Numbered from the stretch's first letter, positions 23,801 to 32,972 are shown. The stretch: 47,803 bases of DNA from Campylobacter peloridis LMG 23910 (GCF_000816785.1 NZ_CP007767.1:1-47803), one strand, 5' to 3'. The notes: a model not told the origin generated them from the letters alone. Made by a program: numbers and translations.

Positions 23801-25236
23801 TCTTGCACATAATCTTTTTCAAAATCATAGCTATCTATCCAGTTACTCAGTCTTTGATAAACATTTGCATTAAACGCGAGTGTATCTACCATAGCTTCAG
23901 CACCTAAAGACATTCTTTTATGCCCTCTGCTAAAATCATGATCATAGACTGAGTTTAGTCCTAACATAATATTACCTGAATTATTTAAAGCTATTGCATT
24001 TGGATAAAACCTTATACCCCCACCAAAGTGTCCTATGGTTCTATCATTAGCAAATTCGCCTATACCACTTTGTAAAAAATAAGATATTTTTGGATTATCT
24101 TCACTTACAATAGGTAAAAGTGCTTTAGCATTACCACTAAAACCGCTTCTTTCATTGTAATTAAATGAAAAATCTGTATTAATAGAAGTATTTAATGAAT
24201 CAATAAATTCTTTAGCTAACTCATTTGCACTTGCATTTAAATAAGAACTTGCCATATTTTTTACAATTTCTTCTTTACTTTTGCTATCTTCACTATCATA
24301 AATAGCACCAGCTGTTTGAATAACTTTCATTACTTTATTTGAAAATTCTTGATCTTCTTTGCTTAAATTATCATCTTTTTTACTATCATTTAAAGCTTCT
24401 TGTGTTTTTAAATTTTCATTATAATAATTTGCATTTGTAGGGTTTTTAAGATAAATATCTTCAAAAGGTTCTTTGATAATTTTTTTGTCTTTAAAATTAA
24501 TATGAGCGTGTTCTTTGATAACTTCTTTATCATCAAACTCAAGCCACTTAGCTGAAATATATTCTTCTTTATTAACTATTTTAGCCCACTTAGTGCCTGT
24601 TTCATTAGTTATGATATTTTCAATATCTAATATTCTATTTTCTCTATAAATTTCTACTTGTTTGCTTTTTACATTTGGTTTTTCTCTTGAGATTATGCGA
24701 TGAGCTTTTACTTTTGCTTTTTTTATAGTTTGTTTTTGAAAATTTGCATTATCTTCTTCGTTATTAATTTCTTTTAAATTATTATCAAGATTGTTTTTTT
24801 CTTGAATTAGTTGTTCTTTTTTAGCAATTTTAGCAATTAATTCATTATTGTTTGAATTATTACTTAATTCTTTATCTATACTTCTGATTTCTTTGTTTAT
24901 TTTTGCATATTTAGCATAGATTTCTTGCTCACTAAGTTCTTTGCTATCTTTTTCTTCTTTTATAATTTCACTAGCTTCATTAACTTGTGTTTTTTGTGAT
25001 TGAATAGTGTTTGTGTTTTGGGTGCTTGAAGGTAAAATTTCATTATCAGTATTAGTTGATGAAATAATTTTTTTACTTAATATTTCAATCTCACTATCTA
25101 CATTGTCAAAAATAACACTTGAGTGTGTTTGATTTATTAAAGATGAACTTAACAAAAAAGACAACAAGATTTTTCTTAATATCCTTTTTTTTGGATATTT
25201 TGTTGCTAAAGATTTTTTATATAGTACTGATTTCAT
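20857..25236 (-). CDS. Intimin/invasin-like adhesin (inverse autotransporter) with switchable C-terminus
   Basis: A 1459-residue outer-membrane adhesin. It has an extended basic signal peptide (hydrophobic part ILLSFLLSSSLINQ near residue 25), a Glu/Lys-rich coiled region (about 60-165) and an SH3-like segment (about 174-230). An inverse-autotransporter beta-barrel (about 325-580, with FGGGIRFYPNA and SLGAEAMVDTL) anchors the protein. Ig-like Big/invasin domains follow to about 1278, including two similar repeats with GGKPN..VEW motifs. Residues 1279-1459 are the exchangeable cassette, beginning PFNNDIN at site S3. It is the last gene of the long minus-strand operon, with GAGGG as RBS. The likely role is cell-cell or host adhesion with a variable tip. 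Confidence 0.88.
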   Translation of the reverse strand: MKSVLYKKSLATKYPKKRILRKILLSFLLSSSLINQTHSSVIFDNVDSEIEILSKKIISSTNTDNEILPSSTQNTNTIQSQKTQVNEASEIIKEEKDSKELSEQEIYAKYAKINKEIRSIDKELSNNSNNNELIAKIAKKEQLIQEKNNLDNNLKEINNEEDNANFQKQTIKKAKVKAHRIISREKPNVKSKQVEIYRENRILDIENIITNETGTKWAKIVNKEEYISAKWLEFDDKEVIKEHAHINFKDKKIIKEPFEDIYLKNPTNANYYNENLKTQEALNDSKKDDNLSKEDQEFSNKVMKVIQTAGAIYDSEDSKSKEEIVKNMASSYLNASANELAKEFIDSLNTSINTDFSFNYNERSGFSGNAKALLPIVSEDNPKISYFLQSGIGEFANDRTIGHFGGGIRFYPNAIALNNSGNIMLGLNSVYDHDFSRGHKRMSLGAEAMVDTLAFNANVYQRLSNWIDSYDFEKDYVQERPANGWDAKIKYAFPSLINVSVFAKMGQWYGDKVGVFGANSVDDLEKNPLIYEGGISYSPFPALTFTLSHSRSAESSKKNTSINANINIPLDEKAMKLAFEPKLAGISNTIEGTRTQFIDRDYSMVLEYRATPNKYHISYCGDLGNDKHCILLKNGFDEVVKNTPMRVTPTHSCVVFEKGFDYITDNSGKVYVQIIRSCTPKTDLNAVAGEANGKFPISIIKLDFKIKADPEKIERFEESLITLAGGNLANNLKVVWRLIGKGELIKTNTSDITDNNGEAIIKYKADDTMKDKEEVKVIASVNGVEFKAPVQIMVFGNNDNDLSIDKEVIGNKEIAIATYKNLRPNKTNVKWRLEGEDKALFVLENKNKNSTAKELQLIADNKGESKVKIVGLENNGKVKIFAKNTNDELVSEKSKELEVKNYKATMILPTHKHPVTNALFENGTIDYVSEFEVKLTGLMPNTKIEWIAKDINSGKKIRISNNKETTSNEKGESKVVFEAIKDYNVKNLEIKAIYNQSIANKIEVKDNIKLYQYSLAMDSQKDKLDAYENGLPTKNLVLDKTEVKVTGGKPNEKVEWDLTGDGTLSNQELSFDQNGEAKALLTSKTPFKNPIKIVTSGVGKNSNKTIVYDLRTFTPVITYPVFNSTLYGKHNNTIDYDTDYSILVKGLLPDSIIEPITNGVIKPKSDSVQVNNKGEATIAYHKISDFKIKKIKPQFKYIKSGDTKETFTMNDINLYQYKLSISSDKTELVGDENFKVTVKGGKPNASVEWTLSGDGKITSKDSKFNAKGEAYLNGQGKSPFNNDINTNAKSLGQNLNLKTKIQVSDLFFTIGETGSYSDSTIGEFGNNGYGGEGYYKNNYREIHVTKAYNYPPTMELYIFGFDNKDEAKNVLMSFTYQPAYGGNTKYPFKYGSDGLGIYKGDNKSSQFPSNKWGTIICNFGKYQDTNQISVHKKHNGIYTFKTTYKGKTYTSILHLKLSE
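21381..21403 (-). other. Putative inversion site S3 (inside the adhesin gene)
   Basis: Reverse complement of S2 over 23 bp, located at codons 1279-1286 of the adhesin. It marks the border between the constant body and the exchangeable C-terminus. Confidence 0.8.
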
Positions 25237-25256
25237 TTTACCCTCTTTAGTTCTTA

Positions 25257-25667
25257 TTAAAATGCTTCTTCTTCCGTATTATCTGCTTGAGCAAAATTTT
25301 CAACAGAATTATCTTCTTTAATTGCTTGGTGATCTATATTTTGCTTTTCTTTTTGATGGACAAATTCAAAATTATCAACTATAACTTGAAAACCAGTTCT
25401 TTTATTTTGATTTTCATCTTCATAAACTGAAGTAAAAATCCTTCCTTTGCATAAGAATTTATCTCCTTTTTTTAAGTAATTTGCTAAAGCATTTACCCTA
25501 TTTGTTCCAAAAACAACCAAAGGAATCCAATCTGTGTGTTTTATTTCCTCATTTGCTTTTTTAGTAATAGTCGTAATTGCTAAACTATTTTTTGCTAAAA
25601 GCTCTTTTTTTCCTTGAAATACTTCCCAATCTTTACCAAGAAAACCACATAATACTACTTCATTCAT
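25257..25667 (-). CDS. ssb: Single-stranded DNA-binding protein
   Basis: A 136-residue SSB-like protein. Its OB-fold residues include VVLCGFLGKDWEV at the start, TDWIPLVVFG near 44 and GDKFLCKGRIFTSVYED near 68. It ends in an acidic tail EEEAF, resembling the DDDIPF tip that recruits partner enzymes. It is shorter than chromosomal SSB, with a reduced linker. RBS AAGGAG overlaps the end of the topoisomerase gene region upstream. It probably coats transferred single strands together with TopB. Confidence 0.85.
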   Translation of the reverse strand: MNEVVLCGFLGKDWEVFQGKKELLAKNSLAITTITKKANEEIKHTDWIPLVVFGTNRVNALANYLKKGDKFLCKGRIFTSVYEDENQNKRTGFQVIVDNFEFVHQKEKQNIDHQAIKEDNSVENFAQADNTEEEAF

Positions 25668-25679
25668 TTTTTCATCTCC

Positions 25680-27710
25680 TTATTTTAATTTTGGCTTATT
25701 TTTTTCATCAAAACACATAAACTTACAACCATTTTTATACTCACTACATCCCCACCAATAAGTCCCTTTTGTATTTTTTCTTCTTATTAAATAACCATTT
25801 TTACATTCAGGGCAACTATATTGTTTTTCTTTTGATAATTGTGAGAATTGATTCATACTCCCATTTTCTTTTATTTTCAAAATTTCACTATTAACCTCCT
25901 TTAATATATTTTGTAAGAAATCTTCTTTTTTTATTGTGCCTTGTTCAATCATTTTTTGTTGTTCAAACCATAAAGCAGTCATATCAGGATATTTAAGAGT
26001 TTCAGGTGCTAAAGATATTAAGAGTCTTCCTTTTTTAGTAGATTTAACAACTTGTTTTTTATCTTTACTTACCTCAATATATCCTTGCTCAATTAAATTT
26101 TTAATATGAGTTGATCTAGTAGCAGGTGTTCCAATACCTCCATTTTCGCCTTTTTTGTCTTTATCTTTTTCAATTAGTAATTTTTTTATTTTTTCATCTT
26201 TCACATATTTAGCAACACTATTTAAATCCTTTAATAAAGAATCCATCGTGTAATAAGGACGCGGTTTTGTTTGCTTTTTCTCTATTTCAATATCTTTAAT
26301 TTTGCAAACACTATTATTCTCTATTAGTGAAATGTCCAAATGATTATTAGTATCTTCATTGTCTTTTTCATCACTTTGCTTGAAAAATTTTCTAAAACCC
26401 TCGCTAATATTTTTACTTTGAGAAGTGCCAAATACACTCTTATCATAAGTTTGTATCTCAAGATTTGTAACTTCATATTCTCTTGGTTTAAAAAACTGAA
26501 TCACAAATCTTTTTGCTATTAAAATATAGATATTCTTTTCTTCTTCTTTTAAAAGCCCACAATCAAAATTGTTTTGAGTTGGTATTATTCCATAGTGAGC
26601 GGAAATATTTTTATCATTAAAAGCTTTGCTTTTAATGCTTAAATCACTCTTTTCAAGCAATAAACTTAAATCACTATCATTATTTTTTATATTTGATTTA
26701 ATAGAATTTAAAATATTTGGAGCTTGTTCAAACATTGTTTCAGGTAAATATTGACAATCTGATCTATTGTAAGTTATGGCTTTATATTTTTCTCTTAAAT
26801 TTTGAGTGATTTCTAATGTTTTATCAGGTGAATAACCATATAATTTAGCACACTCTGCTTGCAAAATTAAAAGACTATAAGGCAAAGGGGGATATTCTTT
26901 CTTTTTTTCTTTAAAAACACTAATTAACCCCGTTTTATTAATGTTGTTTTCTTTTATTTGTTTAGCAATATTTTCATCGATAATCTTTTCTTCTGTTTTT
27001 AATCTTGCATTAAATATTTTTCCATTTATTTCAAATTTTCCTAGCAATGAATAATAATCCATGCTTTTAAAATTTTCATATTCATTATCTCTTGCTGTTA
27101 TAAGCCCTAAAATCGGAGTTTGAACTCTTCCTAAAGTAAGAACTTCTCTAAAACCACTTTTTTGCTGTGCTACACTTGTATAAGCTCTTGTAAGATTAAT
27201 ACCTACAATCCAATCAGCTTGACTTCTTGCAAATCCTCTTTCACTCATTCCTTTAAATTGAGAATTCGGCTTCATTTTAGAAATTTCAACTTTAACTGCT
27301 TTTGGAGTTAAATCATTAATTAAAACTCTAAAAACAGGTTTTTTTGTTTTTGAATACTGAATAATTTCATCAATAAGAATTTGACCCTCATCATCTGCAT
27401 CACCGCAATGAACAATACTATCTACTTGATCATTTTTAATCAATTTGCAGATAATTTCTAATTGTTTTTTGCTATTATTTATAGGAATATATTTAAATTC
27501 TTTAATGTCCAAAGGCAAATCATTTAAATTCCACAACTTCCATTTTTCATTATAAAATTCAGGTGTCGCTAATCTCAATATATGACCAAAAGCCCAAGTA
27601 ATTAAATTATCGCCTTTTTGAATATAACCTTCAAATTTCTTAACATTACCATCTAAGCCTTCTGCAATTGCTCTACCAAGTTCAGGTTTTTCCGCTATAA
27701 ACAATCTCAT
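25680..27710 (-). CDS. topB: Type IA DNA topoisomerase (TopB/TraE-like)
   Basis: A 676-residue topoisomerase III-type enzyme. It has a Toprim start (RLFIAEKPELGRAIAEGL) and Toprim acidic motif HCGDADDEGQ near residue 102. The active-site region AITYNRSDCQYLPE near 309 carries the nucleophilic Tyr, and AHYGIIPT lies near 370. A C-terminal zinc ribbon (CPECKNGYLIRR with later Cys near 650-670) completes it. TraE/TopB homologues are common in conjugative plasmids, where they resolve transfer or replication intermediates. It lies between the 222-residue gene and ssb in the same operon. Confidence 0.93.
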   Translation of the reverse strand: MRLFIAEKPELGRAIAEGLDGNVKKFEGYIQKGDNLITWAFGHILRLATPEFYNEKWKLWNLNDLPLDIKEFKYIPINNSKKQLEIICKLIKNDQVDSIVHCGDADDEGQILIDEIIQYSKTKKPVFRVLINDLTPKAVKVEISKMKPNSQFKGMSERGFARSQADWIVGINLTRAYTSVAQQKSGFREVLTLGRVQTPILGLITARDNEYENFKSMDYYSLLGKFEINGKIFNARLKTEEKIIDENIAKQIKENNINKTGLISVFKEKKKEYPPLPYSLLILQAECAKLYGYSPDKTLEITQNLREKYKAITYNRSDCQYLPETMFEQAPNILNSIKSNIKNNDSDLSLLLEKSDLSIKSKAFNDKNISAHYGIIPTQNNFDCGLLKEEEKNIYILIAKRFVIQFFKPREYEVTNLEIQTYDKSVFGTSQSKNISEGFRKFFKQSDEKDNEDTNNHLDISLIENNSVCKIKDIEIEKKQTKPRPYYTMDSLLKDLNSVAKYVKDEKIKKLLIEKDKDKKGENGGIGTPATRSTHIKNLIEQGYIEVSKDKKQVVKSTKKGRLLISLAPETLKYPDMTALWFEQQKMIEQGTIKKEDFLQNILKEVNSEILKIKENGSMNQFSQLSKEKQYSCPECKNGYLIRRKNTKGTYWWGCSEYKNGCKFMCFDEKNKPKLK

Positions 27711-27763
27711 CTTTTACCTTTTATCTTTATTTGTTTTACACCCTTGTAATAAGGGTGTAAAAT

Positions 27764-28432
27764 TTATCTTTCGATATCTTTTTCCTTATTTGGAACTTGA
27801 GTTTCTTGCTCTATTGTTTGTTCTTTAGAAAAACCATCTTGTTGTTTTGCTTTTTGCTCTTTCATTTCGGCTTCATTTTTTATTTCAAAACCACTACTTC
27901 GAACAACAGCTAAATAGCCATCCCCTTTTTCAAGCTTAGTTTTTTCTAAAGCAAATTTAATATCATCATTTGAAAGTTTAATGTTTGTGTCAAGATAAAA
28001 ACTTTTGCTACCATCTTTATTTTGAAATTCACTAATTCCAATTCCTTCAATTAAAGCTTTTCCAGCCTCTCTTTTATCATTAATTGTGTGATAAAATCTT
28101 TTAGTCTCTTCACTCCAGTTATTATTAATAAAGATATGATTATCTCTATTTTTTCTTTCAACCGCATCTGTTGGAACTAAAACAATATTATGAGATTCCT
28201 TGTCTCTATTTACGAAATAATTTTTCCATTCATTATTTACTTTAAAAGAAGCTGTTACAGCACCTTTATCCATACCAGCAACTTTTCCAGCCTCTTCTAT
28301 CACATCAACTAAAGCAGTAGCGACTTGTCTTTGCTTAATCTCACCTGTTTGAGTGTCTTTATAGTTTAATGCATTATTTACATCAACCATAAGTCTTGGA
28401 TTATTTCCATTTGATAACTTTACAAATGCCAT
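27764..28432 (-). CDS. Conserved-looking hypothetical protein of the transfer operon
   Basis: A 222-residue, mostly soluble protein without recognised motifs. The N-terminal half looks alpha/beta (NGNNPRLMVDVNNALNYKD), and residues 195-222 are Gln/Lys/Glu rich and probably disordered. There is no signal peptide. It has a clear RBS (AAGGAG) and lies 54 bp upstream of topB. Its neighbours suggest a cytoplasmic DNA-processing role, but I cannot assign one. Confidence 0.75.
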   Translation of the reverse strand: MAFVKLSNGNNPRLMVDVNNALNYKDTQTGEIKQRQVATALVDVIEEAGKVAGMDKGAVTASFKVNNEWKNYFVNRDKESHNIVLVPTDAVERKNRDNHIFINNNWSEETKRFYHTINDKREAGKALIEGIGISEFQNKDGSKSFYLDTNIKLSNDDIKFALEKTKLEKGDGYLAVVRSSGFEIKNEAEMKEQKAKQQDGFSKEQTIEQETQVPNKEKDIER

Positions 28433-28517
28433 TTTTTTCTCCTTAATAAAATTTTTTTATGTTTTGTTTTTTGGTTTTTAGTTTTGGAATTTAAAAAAAA
28501 TATATATAATTACATGT

Positions 28518-29387
28518 TCATTCACCTCCTTGTAGTGTGATATGAATGCCATTCTCATCTTTATTAAGAATGGTTTTGTTTTTTGGGAAGCTCAAAGTTA
28601 AGCTTTTGTCTTTATTTTCTTTTATAATGATAGAGCTTAACTTTTGGGCGTTTTGGGTTATTTTTTTATAATCTTCGTATTTTAAGTATACGATGAAAGA
28701 AAAAACTCCAAAAGAAAACCCAAATAAAACAAAAAACATCAATGAAATAATCATAGTTTGTTTGATATTTTTAGTTAGCTTCGAAAAAATTTTAGAAAAA
28801 TCTAAAATTGCATTTTTTTCTTTTTCTAAAAAAACTTTTAAAGTTTGATCATATGTTTGCAAGCTATCACTTAATCTAGCTTCAGTTTTTGACCTAAAAT
28901 CCTTTAAATCATCATTACTTACTTTTAAAGCACTATTTAATGATTCAAGAAATGTATTATCAAAATTAACTAAAGAATTATCAAGTGCAGTTTTTAGTTC
29001 CATTGCTTTTTGACTAAATTCTTCTATTTCTAATTTTGAAAAAGATGAATTCAAACTATCAAGCTCTGTTTTAATCAAAAGTGTTTTATTGATTATTTCC
29101 AATTCTTCTTGACTTGGAGGATTTTTAAAATATGAAATTAGAGAATCAATATTTATTTTAAGTTTATAAAAATTTTGCTCTAAATCTTTAAAAATTCCTT
29201 CTTTGGTATTCTCATCAAGAACATTATTTAAGCCTATATTGATAGTATTATTAATGATTTCTAATATTTTTATCTGCTCATCAATAATTTCTTGATAGTT
29301 GCAAATTTTTATTTCATCAAATAAAGAACTACTTGTATCTTCTTGTTCTATTTGCTCATCAAAAAGATTTTGATTTTCTTCAGTCAT
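28518..29387 (-). CDS. Coiled-coil membrane protein of the transfer operon
   Basis: A 289-residue protein. A long helical, acidic region (about 1-205) with heptad-like Leu/Ile spacing is followed by a single membrane span at about 213-237 (MIISLMFFVLFGFSFGVFSF). A short C-terminal domain ends in HITLQGGE. It overlaps the TrbM-like gene by 8 bp. It could be a scaffold linking the relaxosome to the membrane, similar in layout to MobB-type proteins, but sequence evidence for that is weak. Confidence 0.72.
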   Translation of the reverse strand: MTEENQNLFDEQIEQEDTSSSLFDEIKICNYQEIIDEQIKILEIINNTINIGLNNVLDENTKEGIFKDLEQNFYKLKINIDSLISYFKNPPSQEELEIINKTLLIKTELDSLNSSFSKLEIEEFSQKAMELKTALDNSLVNFDNTFLESLNSALKVSNDDLKDFRSKTEARLSDSLQTYDQTLKVFLEKEKNAILDFSKIFSKLTKNIKQTMIISLMFFVLFGFSFGVFSFIVYLKYEDYKKITQNAQKLSSIIIKENKDKSLTLSFPKNKTILNKDENGIHITLQGGE

Positions 29388-30063
29388 TTTTTATCCAGCA
29401 TTTTTTATTAATAAAGATTTTTTTATAAAAAACCCATTTCCATCGAAAATTTATTTTTTTACGATATTTTTCTCTTAAATTATTAGGAAGCAAGTTGTAT
29501 TCTTGTTCGGAAATTTCTTTTAATTTATAGCCTCTATGCCAAGCTTCTTCTTCAATGTATTCTTTAGGACAAATATATTCAAAACCTTGATAATCTGTAT
29601 ATGAAGATGATTGTAGTAAATAACAAGATTGTGTTAATTCTGGATTAATTCTATATCCATAAACAGGTTTTAATTCACAAGGATCTCCCACGCCTCCACA
29701 TACTCTTTCGTATCCTATAATAGTAGATTGAACTCTTTTGTTTAATTCGTATAAATTACATTCACCATCTAAATGAACTAAAATATCATTCTTATATTTA
29801 AGCATTTCAGTATCACTATTATCCACAGGACATAAATTCAAAAAATCCTTTCTTGCCTGTATGGTTTTCCAAGGCTTTTTAAACTTGATTGCAAAATATC
29901 TTGCAATTGCACTTGCACATTCAGGTGGTTTAATAGGCGAAGCTAAACAAAGCATAGCTTCACAAGCATATCTAGTATCCCCACTTAAATAATCCAATTT
30001 TATAGCTTTTAAATTTGAGAACATAAACATAGCTAAAATTATTGATATCAATTTTATTTTCAT
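29380..30063 (-). CDS. trbM: TrbM/KikA-like periplasmic transfer protein
   Basis: A 227-residue protein with a signal peptide (ISIILAMFMFSNLKA). Its mature start SGDTRYACEAMLCLASP, then PECASAIARYFAIKF and FLNLCPV, is the conserved Cys-rich core of TrbM/KikA family proteins, which act in plasmid conjugation. Several further Cys around residues 95-175 could form disulphides. The C-terminus is basic and aromatic. It sits directly downstream of a 43-residue gene with which it overlaps. Confidence 0.83.
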   Translation of the reverse strand: MKIKLISIILAMFMFSNLKAIKLDYLSGDTRYACEAMLCLASPIKPPECASAIARYFAIKFKKPWKTIQARKDFLNLCPVDNSDTEMLKYKNDILVHLDGECNLYELNKRVQSTIIGYERVCGGVGDPCELKPVYGYRINPELTQSCYLLQSSSYTDYQGFEYICPKEYIEEEAWHRGYKLKEISEQEYNLLPNNLREKYRKKINFRWKWVFYKKIFINKKCWIKND

Positions 30064-30191
30064 TTTTTATTCTCCTTTTTTTTAATTTTTTTGGCTTCTT
30101 GTATCATTTTCTTTTCTACAATTTCATCTTGATTAATGGTTTTAATCACGGTTGGTTTAATCTCATTATTATCAAATAAAGAATTACTCAT
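30060..30191 (-). CDS. Small charged protein (43 residues), overlapping both neighbours
   Basis: The frame begins MSNSLFDNNEIKPTVIKTI and has a Lys/Glu-rich tail. Its ATG lies inside the end of the upstream lipoprotein gene (8-bp overlap, ATGAGTAA), and its TGA overlaps the ATG of the TrbM-like gene. Such overlaps at both ends are good evidence for a translated gene in a coupled operon. No function is recognised. Confidence 0.65.
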   Translation of the reverse strand: MSNSLFDNNEIKPTVIKTINQDEIVEKKMIQEAKKIKKKENKK

Positions 30192-30621
30192 TTATCTCTC
30201 CATCTTTTGCATGAAAAAAAAGCATATTGATAGTATTTTTATCTCCCTTAATAATGCTTATAGGCTGTAAGATCATTTCTGCTTCAACACCATTTTTTTT
30301 AAAATACTCTTCATATTCTTGAATGATATTTTTTTCGCCTATTAAGATAATTCTTTTTGCATTATGAGCCAAAAGAAAAGTTTTTACTATTTGTTCATTA
30401 GTGAGCAAGCCTTCTTTATTTTTTGTAAGCTCTATTTGATAAATCCAGTCCATATTGCTTAACTTTGAATCTTTAGGAACAAATCTATATTTTTCCTCCA
30501 ATAAAGAATTATTCAAGGTTAGCTTTGAACCGCCTTCAAGTTTTTTAGGTTTTGGTGCAGAACTTGCACATCCTATAAAAATTACACTTGTTAATAAAAG
30601 CAAACTAAGCGTTTTTTTCAT
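30184..30621 (-). CDS. Lipoprotein of the transfer operon
   Basis: A 145-residue protein with a lipoprotein signal (SLLLLTSVIFIGCAS, lipidated Cys near 18). The mature domain of about 125 residues includes RIILIGEKNIIQEYEEYF and resembles a small alpha/beta fold. The start overlaps the virD4 3' end by 17 bp. It may be a mating-pair or coupling-protein accessory in the outer or inner membrane. The exact family was not recognised. Confidence 0.72.
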   Translation of the reverse strand: MKKTLSLLLLTSVIFIGCASSAPKPKKLEGGSKLTLNNSLLEEKYRFVPKDSKLSNMDWIYQIELTKNKEGLLTNEQIVKTFLLAHNAKRIILIGEKNIIQEYEEYFKKNGVEAEMILQPISIIKGDKNTINMLFFHAKDGEINE

Positions 30622-32401
30622 TATTTTCTCCTGTTGTTGGTATTTGTATGCGACACTCTCCTCTTTGAAAAGCTCCTTTTAAGATATGTTCTTTAGGTAT
30701 GCCTTTAATTTTTGCCAAAGTTGGAGAGACTTGTTTAAACTTATCAATAAAATATGGATCGTTATAATAAAAAGCTTTTTTACATAAAATAGGCTTTCCA
30801 TTATCTATAGTAATAAGCTCATCTTCAAAAGACATTTCTCGAAGTTCTTGTGGAAGCATTAATGCCCTACTTGCTTCACTATAACTTGTAGATCCACCAC
30901 TTGCCCCTACACTTCTTGATCTTGTTTTAAATGTAGTATTACCAAGTATTCTACTAATCTCCTCTGCATCTTCTTGCTCTCTTGGGGTATAAAAAATTTG
31001 ACAAGCATGGTTAGTCAAAAGAGTTTTTGCTCCATCATCCCCATATCCATCAGGAGCAGGTGCTTTAAGTTGAGATTTTGATTGATAAATCATCAAAGAA
31101 CGCATTAAATAACCTGCCATAAAACTTACTGCCGAAAGATATATAGGAATTTTTCTAGGTGCTGTAAATTCATCCATAAGCATTAAACAAGTATATTTAA
31201 TTTGTGGATTTTGTTCAGGAAGTTCTTTTGTATTCAAAAGAATTAACTGCGACCAAAAAATATTCAATATAAATTTTGCATTAGTTAATTGATCAGGGGT
31301 TATACCTATATAAATAGTCATTTTCTTTTTGCGTAAATCTCTCAAATCAAAATCACTAGTTTGAGTAGAAAGTTTTAACACTTCTGCTTCAAAAGGAGTT
31401 AAAGGCTCGTTAAAAGAAGACATAACTCCTGATTTTGTATTATCACTTGAAATACTAAAATAAGTTTCTAACCTTCTTTTTGTGATATCTGAAAGCAGAT
31501 CATCACAATTTGATAAGTACTTATAAGTATTATCAAATCCATTTATTTTTTTACCCTCATATTCAAAAGTAAAACCTTTTGAAAGTTGTAATATTCCAAA
31601 AAAACTAAATTCTGTTTTTAAGTTAAATGTTTCTAAAAAAAGTTTCCCATCTTCTTTTAAATTTAAATCTTTCCACAAATAACAAAGTCCTATAAATAGG
31701 TTTTGTGCAAGACCATTAAAGAATTGAGTTGTAGAATCTCCTTCTTTTGGATAAATGATATTTGCTAAATCCATTAACTGACTATCACAATTATCACTAT
31801 CACTCATATCAATATAAGTTAAAGGGTTGTAACGATGAGTTCTTTTTGAAAATGGATTAAAAAGAAAAACATCTTGACCCAAAACTTCTTTTCTATATTT
31901 ACTTGTAAAATCAAAACATTCTTGTTTTATATCCTGAACAACAGCACTCTCTTTCCAGTCCATTAAATTTGGTATTACAATACCAACCCCTTTACCACTT
32001 CTTGTTGGAGCTCCCAAAGCCACAAACTGAGGACCTTTAAATCTTAAAAATTTTCCCTTATATTTTCCGATGATTATTCCATTGTCTGAAAATAATTTCA
32101 TTTTTTTAATTTCTGCTAAATTTGCAAATCTTGCCTCGCCAAATTGAGTTTTTTTGCTTTTAGCTATTAATGCTAAAAGCATTAAAACAATAACACTAAA
32201 ACCAAACATACCAAAGAAAGAAATATAAGCTTTTGGGTAAGCATTTATTAATGCCTCAAAAGTGAATTTAAGATTGTAAAATCCAAGAATTCTTTTTAAG
32301 CTTACATCATTAAGATAAAACATCACAAAAGGGCTTAAAAAATAAGCTATTAATAGTGAAAAAATACTTATAAAAACAAGCATTACAATCTTATCTTTCA
32401 T
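30605..32401 (-). CDS. virD4: VirD4/TraG type IV coupling protein
   Basis: A 598-residue coupling ATPase. Two N-terminal membrane spans (about 5-28 and 55-80) precede Walker A GAPTRSGKGVGIVIPNLMDW near residue 132. Walker B CLMLMDEFTAPRK is near 404, and the conserved TNHACQIFYTPREQEDAEEI is near 465. It links the relaxosome to the secretion channel and powers DNA export. Length and motifs match full-size VirD4. It overlaps the 193-residue gene upstream by 11 bp. Confidence 0.96.
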   Translation of the reverse strand: MKDKIVMLVFISIFSLLIAYFLSPFVMFYLNDVSLKRILGFYNLKFTFEALINAYPKAYISFFGMFGFSVIVLMLLALIAKSKKTQFGEARFANLAEIKKMKLFSDNGIIIGKYKGKFLRFKGPQFVALGAPTRSGKGVGIVIPNLMDWKESAVVQDIKQECFDFTSKYRKEVLGQDVFLFNPFSKRTHRYNPLTYIDMSDSDNCDSQLMDLANIIYPKEGDSTTQFFNGLAQNLFIGLCYLWKDLNLKEDGKLFLETFNLKTEFSFFGILQLSKGFTFEYEGKKINGFDNTYKYLSNCDDLLSDITKRRLETYFSISSDNTKSGVMSSFNEPLTPFEAEVLKLSTQTSDFDLRDLRKKKMTIYIGITPDQLTNAKFILNIFWSQLILLNTKELPEQNPQIKYTCLMLMDEFTAPRKIPIYLSAVSFMAGYLMRSLMIYQSKSQLKAPAPDGYGDDGAKTLLTNHACQIFYTPREQEDAEEISRILGNTTFKTRSRSVGASGGSTSYSEASRALMLPQELREMSFEDELITIDNGKPILCKKAFYYNDPYFIDKFKQVSPTLAKIKGIPKEHILKGAFQRGECRIQIPTTGENNEKNA

Positions 32402-32972
32402 TTTCTATTCCTTTTATTTTTGTAGAAAAGCTTTCTAATTTTTGTTTAAAATAATCAGAATTTTTTTCTTGTTTTAAAGATTTTTCTTCATAATAAGCTT
32501 TAACTTTTGGATTTTTAAATTCCATTCTCTTATTAAGATTTCTATCAGAATAAAAAGTTATAATAATTTCATCAGAGGGGGATAGTGGCGGAATGAGACC
32601 CTCCCCTTTGATCTTATCAGTAGCAACCCTAAAACGAACACCTTCTTTATTTTCCCATTCATATACTTTACCATCTTTGTTTTGATCTTCAAGGAATGGT
32701 TCTTTAAAGACTTTCAAATATTCTCTTATAGAGTTACCAAGATTTAAAAGCTCTTCAATCTTTATTTCTCCTTCGCTTTCTTTTGCTAAATGTAATTTGA
32801 TATGTTCAGCACCTCTTCCTTTGTCTCTTTTTGTGTTATGCCAACCCTTAACATAATGGACAACATAATCAATGATTGCCTCTTCAATAATCTCTAATTC
32901 TGTATTAATTGGAGTTGAGTTTTTATCGTTAAAACTCACATTATAAATTCCTCTTTTTTCTTTATTTGCCAT
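32391..32972 (-). CDS. Hypothetical protein between virB11 and virD4
   Basis: A 193-residue soluble protein. It has an acidic N-terminus, a middle segment with GRGAEHIKLHLAKES and VYEWENKEGVRFRVATDK, and a Lys-rich helical tail. It has no signal peptide or membrane span. It overlaps virB11 by 11 bp upstream and virD4 by 11 bp downstream, so it belongs to the T4SS unit. The position suggests an adaptor for the ATPases or the relaxosome, which is inference only. Confidence 0.78.
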   Translation of the reverse strand: MANKEKRGIYNVSFNDKNSTPINTELEIIEEAIIDYVVHYVKGWHNTKRDKGRGAEHIKLHLAKESEGEIKIEELLNLGNSIREYLKVFKEPFLEDQNKDGKVYEWENKEGVRFRVATDKIKGEGLIPPLSPSDEIIITFYSDRNLNKRMEFKNPKVKAYYEEKSLKQEKNSDYFKQKLESFSTKIKGIENER

